Below, one piece after another: positions 22,359 through 32,283 of a stretch of 64,000 nt of DNA. The DNA is from Triangularia verruculosa. Its lineage: Eukaryota; Ascomycota; Sordariomycetes; Sordariales; Podosporaceae. The notes under the pieces were generated by a model. The model was not told the origin of the DNA. It did no database searches and saw only the letters and a program-made list of their open reading frames with translations. The stretch spans positions 186,001 through 250,000 of the forward strand of contig MU863901.1 of assembly GCA_033296885.1 (NCBI GenBank), read 5' to 3'. The translations under genes were made by a program, and so were the position numbers. The number at the start of each line of letters is the position of its first letter. Position 1 is the stretch's first letter.

Positions 22359-23459
22359 ATGGCCGATCCATCCACCGATCATGACTCGTTACGACTGCTA
22401 TCCTTCATTCAGCTGGCTCGCGAACGGGAGAAGGATTTTGACACAAAGCAGCCCCTCAGTGCGAGCCGCTACGCAGGCCACGAATTACTCACCGCCATGG
22501 TCAACTACTTTCTTCTCAGCCATGACGAGCTTGTACCCGATGAAAATGGGAGGGTAGTGGCCCGAACAGACCAGCATGTTAGCCGTGCTATTTTGGATGT
22601 ACTTCACACTGCAGTCCAGGACAGCGCGATTTGGGGTTACTTGGCAGGTCTCCTGGAGCTCCTCAACAGTGGGGCAGTCAAAGGTGAGAAGAACAAGCGC
22701 GTTGTCGTCATTCAGGAAATTTCAAATGTTTGTCATGTGGAGTTTACGCGCAACCAAAGATTGCTCCGGCGGATGATCCAGACCGACATGGCCACTGGCT
22801 TGTTCAGACGGCACTCCAATGCCTACGGCAAAGCAGGAAATGTACGTGTCACCGTCAGGCCTTCATTGAATCATCTCGACTCTCTTCTCAAAGTCGATCC
22901 GGTACTGTACTATCTGGTGCGGCTTACAGAGACAGGGACAAGTTACCCTCAGGCACTGGAGTGGATGGAGAAGTTAAGAGGGCTCCGGTCTTCGTTGGGC
23001 AAAGGAACGAACATGAATGCGCATGTCGATGGGGCATTTAATCACCTGGGTTATATCATCAAGGCCGTGTCCGACCTAGGGGCTGAGATCAAGCTACCCT
23101 CCCATCGCCTCAAGAATGATCAGATGTTTGGCTCCCGATATCAAGAGCTGGAACATGATATCAATGCCGTCAATGATGAGGTAGACCTGAGCTACTTTGC
23201 GGTACCTATTCAGAGGCTTCGCGGGCGCGGAATGGCGAAACGGATGCTGGAAAAACTTGATCAGTTTTGTCAAAAGAAGATTGGGTGTCAGCTGGCGTTC
23301 TCGTATCTTGACTTGATGACTCGGTGTTTGGCCGACCTGGAGGGACAATGCCACACCCCTGACATGAAGATTCCTGTCCGCCCCAAGCAAACTGCGGAAG
23401 ATCGGAAGGAAGAGCGAAAACAGCAGGAGCGGCGGAGAGAGCAGGTGCGGCAGACCTGA
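22359..23459 (+). CDS. Conserved-looking fungal protein of unknown function
   Basis: Single exon, 366 aa, first in-frame ATG at 22359 (GCAATGGCC). Not recognised. It is soluble and largely helical in look, with amphipathic stretches (ALEWMEKLRGLRSSLGKG, GMAKRMLEKLDQFCQKKIG) and a strongly charged C terminus (TAEDRKEERKQQERRREQV) likely to form a coiled coil. No signal peptide, membrane span or cofactor motif. The long frame and coherent composition support a real gene. Same strand as the DUF924 gene, 275 bp downstream, but nothing shows they are functionally linked. Confidence 0.65.
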   Translation: MADPSTDHDSLRLLSFIQLAREREKDFDTKQPLSASRYAGHELLTAMVNYFLLSHDELVPDENGRVVARTDQHVSRAILDVLHTAVQDSAIWGYLAGLLELLNSGAVKGEKNKRVVVIQEISNVCHVEFTRNQRLLRRMIQTDMATGLFRRHSNAYGKAGNVRVTVRPSLNHLDSLLKVDPVLYYLVRLTETGTSYPQALEWMEKLRGLRSSLGKGTNMNAHVDGAFNHLGYIIKAVSDLGAEIKLPSHRLKNDQMFGSRYQELEHDINAVNDEVDLSYFAVPIQRLRGRGMAKRMLEKLDQFCQKKIGCQLAFSYLDLMTRCLADLEGQCHTPDMKIPVRPKQTAEDRKEERKQQERRREQVRQT

Positions 23460-23861
23460 GCTTCCTAGCAAGAGCGGCGGACACTGAAATGATGACATGG
23501 CGCTCCTTCATAGGCAAATACAGGCAGCCGGTGGGAACCGGGCCTCCTGCTTCGAGAGTCTTCAAGCCTGCTCAGGGTAACAAAGAGAGGCAGTTACGGT
23601 CAACCGTCTGCTCATAGAAGTGCGGGTCGTCCGATTCTCAGGCAGGCACCTGAGGGGGGCTAGCCTGGAGTGAGGCGCAAGTGGGGAGTGAAAATCCGTC
23701 AGTGCCCGGGCTTGATTGCGTCGCTGTTCAAGTACATATGACTTCTCTCTCAAAGCAAACTGTGCCTTTTCTTTTCTTTCTCAACCTCAATCACAATCAC
23801 ATCCACGACCAAAACACAGGTACCATACTGCCGCTCACACTACGAGGACACTGCCTTCAGA
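23460..23861. other. Intergenic, upstream of a secreted-protein gene
   Basis: No gene supported. Pyrimidine-rich leader around 23,750-23,800 precedes the next start. Confidence 0.45.
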
Positions 23862-24612
23862 ATGCTGTCTACGACTACTTTCCTTGCCGGCCTTCTGGCT
23901 CTGTCCGGCGTAGGTATTCCAGCAATCTTGATATTAAAGACTGGGTAGGTTATTAACATGTCATGTCAAATAGATGGTCTTCAGCGCCCCCGCTGCCCTT
24001 GACCAAACCGGCGGTGCGATTGGCATTGAAGGCTACACTATTGTCCCTATCGAGTTTGAGCTCCCCGTCAAGCCAGACGACCCCAACGGCGAAAAGGTCA
24101 TTCTTCATGGCACTATCCAGGAGGTGATCGCCAAGATGGAAGCCAGCTACCCGGGCTGGAACCAGTCGTTCCTTTCCACTCCGGTCTTGGCTCCTTCCGA
24201 TGACAACCTCGAGCAACCTTCGTCGTTCAACTGCAACATTGGCTTCGGCGAACCGGTGAGCAACTATCGCCTCGATCAGGGGATCGTGTACTTGACACAT
24301 CTGAGTGGCACAGCCAAGAATGGGCCGGGGCCTGGAAACTGTGGACGTGTCAGCTGCTCCTACGGCTCCGCGATCTACTGGTGCAATGAGGTACGTGGTT
24401 TTTGACTTGCTCTTTCGGTCTTCGATGTCCGTGTACTAACAGAACTCTAGGATTCGGTAGAGAAGGAGCTCCAGTGGCTTCAAATTGCCGATGGAGCGCA
24501 CCAGGTCGTTGTCAAGTGCCAGGTACAAGATGACAAGGGAGTCTGGAAGACCAAGGGGCAGGCGAATTACAATACGCACTGGAACGTTGTTGACCGCCGC
24601 GACGACTGTTAA
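23862..24612 (+). CDS. Small secreted protein, function unknown
   Basis: Three exons, 23862-23909, 23974-24390 and 24451-24612 (introns 64 and 60 nt; the second has CTAAC before AG), give 208 aa. A hydrophobic signal peptide (MLSTTTFLAGLLALSG..MVFSAPA) is split by the first intron. The mature part has cysteines in SFNCNIGF, GNCGRVSCSYGSAIYWCNE, VVKCQ and the final DDC, suggesting disulfides. This resembles fungal small secreted or effector-like proteins, but I do not recognise a named family. Skipping intron 1 would remove the start of the signal peptide; exon 2 itself opens with ATG, so a shorter non-secreted reading is possible. Confidence 0.7.
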
Positions 24613-25817
24613 ACCTGGCTGGTTTGCAGCACTCTAGCGTTGGACATCGTCTGGGGATAATCGGTGGTGGTCATTTGCAGAGATTGTCTGACGTTGATTC
24701 GTAGTTATCTACGCATACAAAGATAGCCATTCGCATTTGAGTTGAGTCTTTGACTTGTTGCTAACTATACCTTATGCGCCTATGTCTACATTGTCATATC
24801 CATTCCTATGCGAAGCTTCTACCCCACTTTTTAGAAGCAGGACGATATCAAATCGGACCCTGAATGCAGGCCAAGTCCAGCCTGACGATCGAGACCTCGA
24901 TTCCGACGTCAAGTTGAGGCTATGGGAGTACCTGACGGGAGCCCCACCGTTCCAGGGGATCGAATCTCCCAGACTGGTCTGGAGCGTCAATCCAACTCCG
25001 CGGAGCTCCAGGGCTGAACTACATAAACAAAACCTTTGACGTCGCTTATCTCGGCCCGGGTGGTCTTGGTCAAGATTCCTCGTCAAAGGCTTGTCTTGTG
25101 AGCTGATACTGTACCTTGCTTGCTGTTGGGGGATCGTCGTGCTTGGGACAATGGAAGTGGGCGTGGCGGCAGGACATCGAGAAACCCCCACGTCGAGCTG
25201 TCGCCCAAAGCTGCCCAGTGCATTAGGTGCCCAAAGCTCCCGTCCTGTGGTCCACCTTGCTGGCGCTAGAGGTTGCACGCCATTAGCGCCCAAGTCGGGC
25301 GATGGACCAGAAACTCCCGTCGTCTACACGTTCCAGAAAGGATTGGAGTTGTCGAAGAAGGGAAATTCACTCAGAAAACAAGGAGGGAATAAAAAAAAAA
25401 CAAAGGTTTTGTCTCGGCTACAGCAATTATCGTCAAATGTAAAAGTAATAGCACCACTTGTACCTCCACGTGGAGGGGAATTGGAACGGGGGGTTGGTGG
25501 AGATTGGGCGTGGGGGTGCGCCAAAGTCTGGGGTAAGCTGCCCCGCGCCGCAGAACCCGTCCCGCTTTCGAGCTATTTTTCCACGGGCCCAGCCAGGGCA
25601 GCCCAGGGAAGCTGGAGCTGGAAATCGCCCTGTTGATGAATTGAATGGGTTAACCATCTTCTTGACATTCCAGCTTGCCATTCATTCTCTTTGTTTAGTC
25701 GCTCAAATGGCCTTCTTTTTCTCCCGATAGGCGCGCGCCTCGACCGACTCTTTGCACAAGATCCTCAATCTCCCACAAGAATGAGCCCCTGTCTTCACCA
25801 CTAGCTAGACGATAGCG
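24613..25817. other. 1.2-kb intergenic region upstream of the C2H2 factor
   Basis: No gene supported. Open frames at 25091-25636 (+) and 24772-25293 (-) overlap each other and carry no motif. A long 5' leader is common for regulatory genes, so part of this may be transcribed. Confidence 0.45.
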
Positions 25818-28612
25818 ATGGCGACCCAACAAGCTTCTCCCCAGCAGCAGCCTCAAAATGGCATCGAAAATGTCAGCAGCACTCCTACGGCCACCTATAA
25901 ACGCGCGAGTCGCAAGGGGGCGCCGAGACGCTTCAGCTGCACCTACCCTGGCTGTGACAAGCTCTACTCTAGAGCCGAACATCTTCAGCGTCATCAGTTG
26001 AACCGTGCGATCCGCTGTCTCCTGCGCGTGTGCGCCATCGCCTGTAGCTGACCAAGACTTCAGACCAGCCCAAGGAGATATTTCGTTGTGATGTCGCGGG
26101 GGTATGTTCGACCCGGCGAGTGAACTCGAGGCCAGCCAGCCAGCCAGCCAGCCAGAATACTGACGTTGTGGAACAACAGTGCGAACAGAGGTTTGTGCGA
26201 GCCGACCTCCTCGCCAGACACAGGAAGAGGCATTCGTCGTCATACATTCCCCGAAACCGAATGCCCAGCTTCAGTGCCGCCAAAGACGAGTCATCCGGCG
26301 CGTCTGTAAGTGCTGTTTTGTCGCCTACTCCCGGAGTTGAAAGTCGACCGACCTTCCCGAGCGCCCCTCACGATGCCGCCATCCTCTTAGCTCCTCCCGA
26401 GCCTCGAGGCCATCAGCCACCCGCACTTCTGAACCCTCCCCCACCGAGAATACCTACCCATCAGTCTAGTTGGCATCCCCAGATGCCCGAGATGGAGTGC
26501 AATATTATTCGACCGAAGCCTGGATATTACCCTCGCGAAGATACAAGGGTTCCGCCACCACCGCAAAACCCCGTGTCCTACCGCGCCGTCGACGTCGAGT
26601 TTCCCCATGACGACATATCGCACGAAAACTTCGCTGTTTGGCTCTTCGATCCTCACGCTCCTTATGGTGACTTTAGTGTCTCACACCTTCCGTTCATGGA
26701 TGGCGGTCTCGAGTCAACGCTGAACAACAACATCCACTACGATTACGAGTCCTTAACCAGTGGTGGCAGGTCCCAGTTCGAGACGCCTCCTCGTTTCGAG
26801 AACGATGAACTTATTTCTGAGTTCCGAAGACAGGAAATACTGCGTTGGTTCAGCATTTTCCGGCAGAAGCAGCCCAAAGCGGAACCTCTGATTGCCAATC
26901 TTGTGCAACAGAACAGCAGTGGTGATATGCCCGCGCTGAGCGTGGAAATGTTGCGTGACTGTCTTCAGGAATACTGGGAGCATGTCTCGCCTCGGCTGCC
27001 CATTGTGCACCAGCCGACCTTCTCAAGCAACCGATGCTCCGTTTTCCTTGTCATGGTTATGGTCTCCCTTGGAGCTATCTCCTTGCGCGGGAGGGACACA
27101 AACGGAAATCTGTCAGACTATGGATCTTTTGCCGATGTGATGATTACAGGGGTGCGATGGGAAATCGTGACAGCAGAGGAGGCCTCACCACCGGTGGCGC
27201 TTTGGGTCGCCCAGGCATTGCTGTTACTGGAGTTTTACGAAAAGATGTACTCTTCACGAAAGCTTCACGAGCGAGCACATATCTACCACTCAGTAGCGCT
27301 CACTCTTCTGCGCCGAGGGAGCCCCTTGATCGGGCGTTCCGGGAGCGAGTCTCCGCCAGAGGTCAATTCGGCCGACCACCCCCATGGGGTCAGCCTTGAC
27401 TCTCATACGTGGTGGTGTCGATGGGCCGAGACAGAAGCGATGCACCGGGTTGTATTTGCAGCTTTCATGATGGACATCATACATGCTGCTATGTTTGGCC
27501 ACGCTGCGCAAATGGCGCCGCACGAAATACGACTGCCACTCCCTTGCGACGACAACTTATGGACAGCTTCGAACCCGGACACAGTCCGGCAATTGGACCA
27601 AAATCTTCGCATGTATGGTGTCAAGACGATATCGTTTCTCGACGGCCTGAAGCGAGCCTTGCATGGAAAGGAAGTCAAGACCCATTCATTTGGCCGGATG
27701 ATCATCATGTGCGGGCTCCTAAGTGTCGGGTGGCATCTTAGCCACAGGGAAACCCATCTCAAATGGCTGGACTTTACGAATCCACCCAGCGAAACTCAAG
27801 ACGGGTGGAAGAAGATTTTGCTCAAGGCATATGATGACTGGAAGTACAGCTTCGACGTGGCGCAAGGCACCGCGGGAAGTCCAGGGGTTGCGAGCCCTGT
27901 TTCTCAGCCTTCTGGTGCCAATGGCCCGATCCACAACGCCGCCGTGCTCTATCACTTGGCTCAGCTTAGCTTGCACGTCGATATTGTCGACTGTCAGGTT
28001 TACGCCGGGGCGAGACGACTGCTAGGCAGAAAGGTATCTGTTCGCGATTACACCAATGTCGTTGCCCGCATGAAACACTGGGCAACATTGCCGACAACCC
28101 GGCATGCCGTGCTTCACTCCTTCAAGCTCCTGCACCGCGTACTGGTTGACCCACGGCGAAGTAGTGGAAGCATCAGCAACAACGATCGAGACCGTATTGG
28201 CCTCGGTGGTGTCCATCTTCCCCCTATCGAAGTGCAGTCATATTCCTGTCGCAGCGAGCCGGACCCCCATCGACCGTGGGTTATGTACTACGCTGCGCTC
28301 TGCATCTGGTCATTTGTGCGCGCCATTAGTCGACATGACTCGGTTCACGATATGAGCAGCCACCCTACGTCGCCGTTCCGACCGCCAAAGGTGCTGCCAG
28401 TCAACTATCGGCGCGTATCGACTTATTTGTCCAACATTGCGAACCTTCATGAGTTGACAGAGGCAACGGCATCGGCATTGGTGGATGGCTTGTCCGATTT
28501 GCTGGAGGCTCTGCACTCTATCTTTGCGGAAGCCTACTCTGAGCTTCTTCACGAGGCTCATGACAGGCTAAAGATGTGCAAGGAGATGCTAGCTTCTGTT
28601 CCTGGATCATGA
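25818..28612 (+). CDS. C2H2 zinc-finger / fungal-specific transcription factor
   Basis: Nuclear DNA-binding regulator. Three exons, 25818-26004, 26064-26101 (only 38 nt) and 26180-28612, give 885 aa. Two tandem C2H2 fingers appear after splicing: FSCTYPGCDKLYSRAEHLQRH, with its last ligand region completed across intron 1 (QLN|H), and FRCDVAG|CEQRFVRADLLARHRKRH, split by intron 2. The rest is a disordered Pro-rich stretch, then a fungal-specific transcription factor domain (about residues 290-700; e.g. RILRWF-like EILRWFSIFRQ, LPIVHQPTF, ETEAMHRVVFAAFMMDIIHAAMFGH). Intron 2 (78 nt) holds a CCAG microsatellite and is open if retained. Target genes unknown. Confidence 0.88.
26131..26155 (+). 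repeat. (GCCA)n microsatellite in the zinc-finger gene
   Basis: Twenty-five bases of perfect GCCA repeat (six units plus one base) inside the second intron (26102-26179) of the C2H2 factor. Read unspliced it would add a Pro-Ala-Ser-Gln run inside finger 2. Confidence 0.9.
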
Positions 28613-29789
28613 CATGGTCGACAATAATAGAGGAATCTTTTCCAAGGGCTGGAACCCTTGAAGAGGGTGCATGATGTCGTACACCTTGTGATGATATCTG
28701 TGTTTGCATCACAGTGTGTATCCCCTGGCGAATGGCTTCTACGAATGATGCTAACACAATATACAGCAGGACTAAGGAAGACATATCATCAACTGGTATG
28801 AGAAATGATGTGTGTGTAATTGGGCCACTGGGGCAGATTATGACTTTTTTTCCAAGACTAGGGCCAGGAGCACCAAAGGCTAAACCAGCAGTCAAATGTT
28901 CATCATGCATGGCCTCCAATTGAGGTTCATTTTCCTTGGTGGGGAGTTCTCCAACTGGCCTTCAAACAAATCCTCAATACGATTCTCCCGCCCCGATTCA
29001 TCCCTCTGTCATTATGTTGTGTCTATCTGTGATCACCGCCCTTTTGACTCGACGAAAATGTTTATTCTTTGCTTGGTAACCCGTTTCTTGGCATGGAAAA
29101 TGGCCACTTTTGACACCATTGTCTTTCCGTCTGGTTGTGCATGGATCCTGTGTTTCTGGACAGTTGGTATGGGTATGGGCTTACCAATGGTTCTCAGTAA
29201 TAACCTCACTGCAGCGGCACAAGTACGCGGGTGTCTTATACCAGCCAACCAGGGCCAAGTGGGTTCGTGGCAGAGCCGCAAGGCTCCGACATGTGGTACG
29301 CCTGGCATTGTGGCCTGGCTTTGGCTTGTCATGTGGAAATTTGGGAGGATGAGGTGGAGTCCCATCTATGTATTTTGATTTCTCTTGATTAAAAGCTGCA
29401 CTCTTTTCCTCGTCCAATCTCACCGCTCGGCGGAGCATTGGGTGAGCTGTGGCAGGCTCTTACTCCCTCTGGGAAGGTCGTGACTGAGACATTTGTTGAG
29501 CCTTTTCCACAGCCTGAAGTGTGGAAGATTGTTCAAGATAGGTAAGTCACATGCGAATGCTAACTTCATCAAGATGCTTTGGTACAACCGGGAGGCTGCA
29601 ACTCTACTTCAGCCACTTCCAATATCGGCCATATATAAGGAGCGAAGGTTTTCGTGTGGGAAGGTACGCTTTATCACGCAGAAAGATCGTTTCATCCTCC
29701 CCTCCAGGCACGAAAAGTTTTAGCACTCTCAACAATACCTTACCGAAGGATTATTGTGCATATTAAATTGAATCAGTTCATCAATAGCA
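28613..29789. other. Intergenic region after the C2H2 factor
   Basis: About 1.2 kb without a supported gene. Open frames at 28518-28919 (-) and 28896-29378 (+) lack motifs or coherent composition. Confidence 0.5.
29632..29640 (+). promoter_or_regulatory. TATA-like box of the Gln-rich gene
   Basis: TATATAAGG about 150 bp before the start at 29790, a plausible fungal core-promoter position if the leader is about 100 nt. Confidence 0.4.
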
Positions 29790-30593
29790 ATGGCTCCAAA
29801 GCAGATTCCAACCAATGGCAGCTCCAGCCTTATCCCAAACCGCACCATAACCAAGTCCGAAGAGAACCCCAACCCTCGCCATCCGACGTCGATAATCGGT
29901 CACTTGACTCCGGAGCAGCAAGCCGTAATCATCACGCGCCGCTTTGAAGGAGCACCAGCGACCGGAACCATTCCGCCTGGCTACAAGGCCCCCACCTATG
30001 ACCCGAAATATGACGACCCCGAATACTCGCTTGACAACCTCCTAGCGAAATACCACCGCCAGGCTCACGAGTCGCACATCATGGAGGCTGAAATCGCCGC
30101 CGAGAACGAAGCTAGGAAGATCTCGGGGGGGCCGCCCTGCCAGAAGATCCCCGAGGGTTACATCCCCCCAACCTACGACCCAAAGTACGACCGGCCTGAA
30201 TACTCCTTCGAAGCTCTTCTGGCAAAGCTGCAGCGCCAGACAGAAGAGGCAAGGGTGATGGAAGCCGAAATTGGAGAGGAGCAGAGGGCAAGGCTGGCAA
30301 AGGCGAGGAAGTACCAGCAAGAACGCGCGGCTGCTCAGCAACAACAGCAGGTTTTTCAGCAACAACAACAACGGATTTTCCAGCAACAGCAGGTTAACCA
30401 GCACTATCAACCTGTGGCAATGAACGCGGGAACAGCCCGACAAGGAAATCAACAGCCGCCGCGGACGGCAGCGGCGTCGTCTGCTCAGCGCCCACCCCTG
30501 CCTGACTGGCAGCCAAAGCCCCGACAGCCACTACTCCCGACCCCTCCCACCGATGACCCCCAGAACCAAAGCAAACCCAATAACCTGTCTTAG
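29790..30593 (+). CDS. Gln-rich protein with internal duplication, function unknown
   Basis: Open frame of 267 codons from ATG 29790 (AGCAATGGC) to TAG 30591. Not a recognised family. Residues about 61-108 and 120-167 are two copies of one unit: each has P-x-GY-x2-PTYDPKYD-x-PEYS, then a helical segment (LLAKYHRQ.. / LLAKLQRQ..) ending in MEAEI. A Gln-rich tract with runs of QQQQ (about 175-205) and a Pro-rich tail follow. No signal peptide or membrane span; probably cytosolic or nuclear scaffold-like, but that is inference. The frame continues open for 86 codons after the TAG (see next entry), so the true C terminus is in doubt. Confidence 0.65.
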   Translation: MAPKQIPTNGSSSLIPNRTITKSEENPNPRHPTSIIGHLTPEQQAVIITRRFEGAPATGTIPPGYKAPTYDPKYDDPEYSLDNLLAKYHRQAHESHIMEAEIAAENEARKISGGPPCQKIPEGYIPPTYDPKYDRPEYSFEALLAKLQRQTEEARVMEAEIGEEQRARLAKARKYQQERAAAQQQQQVFQQQQQRIFQQQQVNQHYQPVAMNAGTARQGNQQPPRTAAASSAQRPPLPDWQPKPRQPLLPTPPTDDPQNQSKPNNLS

Positions 30594-30854
30594 AAGGACA
30601 CGACAGCCCCGCCACTGCCACGACAGCAGCAGCAGCAGCAGCAGCCTCAGGGACCTCGTACTCCTACTCCCGATGTTCAGAGCAACGAGTGGGACGCCTG
30701 GGCGATTGGGAAACTTGAAAAATATCTACAGGACGGATCGCCTGGGCCATCAGGTTCCCCGAAGCTGAGAGGGACGGTTTTAGGGAGATCATCTGATCGG
30801 CAAGGGGAAAGTGGTGGTGGATATGCCGATTCCCGTTTTGTGCCGGATAAATAG
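30594..30854 (+). other. In-frame open extension beyond the TAG of the Gln-rich gene
   Basis: Directly after TAG 30591-30593 the same frame stays open for 86 codons to a second TAG at 30852-30854. It encodes the same kind of sequence: a Pro stretch, seven Gln codons, QGPRTPTPDVQSNEWDAWAI, then a Ser/Gly-rich tail. It could be a last exon (the TAG lies in CTGTCTTAG, a possible acceptor), a readthrough extension, or the remnant of a longer protein cut by a nonsense mutation. No strong short-intron donor was found in phase upstream. Confidence 0.5.
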
Positions 30855-31734
30855 GGATATTGTTTGGCCCAGTCGACGGCGACGACGCCGGTCAGGAGAA
30901 GCGTTCAAAGTTGGGGGTTGGGGGGGTGGGGTAGGAAGTCCAGGAGTTGAAGGTTTCTGTGGTTGAGGCTGTTGTCGGTGGCCGGGTTTGGAGTGGATGA
31001 TTGGCGCGGAAGGAGAATTGGGAGGGAAGATTTTTTGCCAAAGGGGAATACGAGGGTAAGGTTTCTTGGGCGGTTGGGATGTGGCTTGTTGGGCGTGGCG
31101 TTGGGTTGTTGTTGGTTGGAGTTCTTTGTTGGAGATGGGGTTGTAGAGTTTGAGTTGGTGTGGAGGCTTGAGACTGTTGTGTGAAGTTGGGTGGGACGAC
31201 TTGTGGTTGGCGTTGGTGGTGCTTATGTGGATTGGATGAGATGGCTTGTTATGGCGTTGATGGCGCACACTGGCTGAAAGGCGTCTGGTGGACTTCTGGT
31301 TTATTGATTTCTGACATAGATAGGGTTCAGAGATACGTCAACGTATGGGTAGGCTGGTAGATTATAGGTCGGTAGTTTCATGTTATTCGTTTCTTTCTGT
31401 CACTCCTGTGTTTCTTTGGGAAGTGATTCGGAAGCATTGTCGCACGATAACAAGGAAATAATGGGTTTCAACTCTTCCACGTGATATTGATATTTAACGA
31501 GCGGCTAGTGATGATCCATCTTGGCTTGAACAAAGAAAAAAGACATAGAAAGGAGTGTCCGTAAAACTGTCATATCTCATATCCCATATCCCATACCCAT
31601 CAACAATCACATCCCAGTCAGCGGTCCCGGACTCGTCTCAAGATTTGATCATCATCCCATAGCTCCTTTCACACTCCCCCCGGTAGCGTGAGCACTTCGA
31701 GTGCTCAAAACATGCCCATTGTCTTGCGAGATGT
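30855..31734. other. Intergenic region
   Basis: No gene supported. A Pro/Gln/His-rich antisense frame at 30789-31268 (-) is a compositional artefact of G/T-rich plus-strand sequence. A short imperfect repeat CATATCCCATATCCCATACCC lies near 31,577. Confidence 0.5.
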
Positions 31735-32128
31735 TTAGCAAGTGACGCCCGCGGTGGCCAAGAGGGGACCCAGAGCGGGAAGGGAGTTGACACAGGGGCA
31801 GAGCTAAGGGTTTCATGTCAGTTACAAAAGTGCAGTGGGTTTTGGGGGGAAAAGGAAAAGAGGTTGGACATACAACGCCAACGTTCGAAACACCACCAAC
31901 GCAGGCGCCAATGGCGGAGAGGTTGAGAGACGGGACGGTGAGGATAAGGCAGAGCGGCGCACCGACGCCGAGGCCGACGAGGCCGCTGATGCAGGTGTTG
32001 AGATCAACGCCGGGAAGCTGGCGGTCGACGAGGGCAGGGGTCTGGTCCATCTCAACAGCGGCGGGAGCAGCGAAGCCGGTGGGGGCGGCGGCGACGACGA
32101 GAGAGAGGGAGACCTTGGAGAACTGCAT
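31735..32128 (-). CDS. Small secreted cysteine-containing protein
   Basis: Two exons on the minus strand, 32128-31874 and 31803-31735, joined across a 70-nt intron (GTATGT..CTTAG), give 107 aa. A signal peptide (MQFSKVSLSLVVAAAPTGFAAPA) is followed by a short pro-like stretch and a hydrophobic, Gly/Leu/Val-rich core. Six cysteines are visible: LNTCISG, APLCLIL, GACVGG, VLCPCVN and a C-terminal VTC. The pattern lacks the CC doublets of classical hydrophobins, so I call it only a small secreted hydrophobic protein; a hydrophobin-like surface role is possible. Ignoring the intron gives a longer, odd C terminus without these cysteines. Confidence 0.75.
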
Positions 32129-32274
32129 TTTGGTGGTGGTAGTTGTAGATACTGCGAGGAGTTATGTACTGGTTGGTGGTAGTGATACTGGTGAAGAGGT
32201 GGATAAAGATACTTGAATGCTTGAGTGCTGATGGAGAGGAAAGAGTTGAGGTGTTCTCGGGGATGGCATGCTCT

Positions 32275-32283
32275 CCTTTTATA
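32275..32283 (-). promoter_or_regulatory. TATA box of the small secreted protein gene
   Basis: TATAAAAGG on the minus strand, about 147 bp before the ATG at 32128; a good match to a strong, inducible-type fungal promoter. Confidence 0.55.

Noticed and set aside
30789..31268. Pro/Gln/His-rich minus-strand frame
   Set aside because: Low-complexity result of G/T-rich plus-strand DNA.
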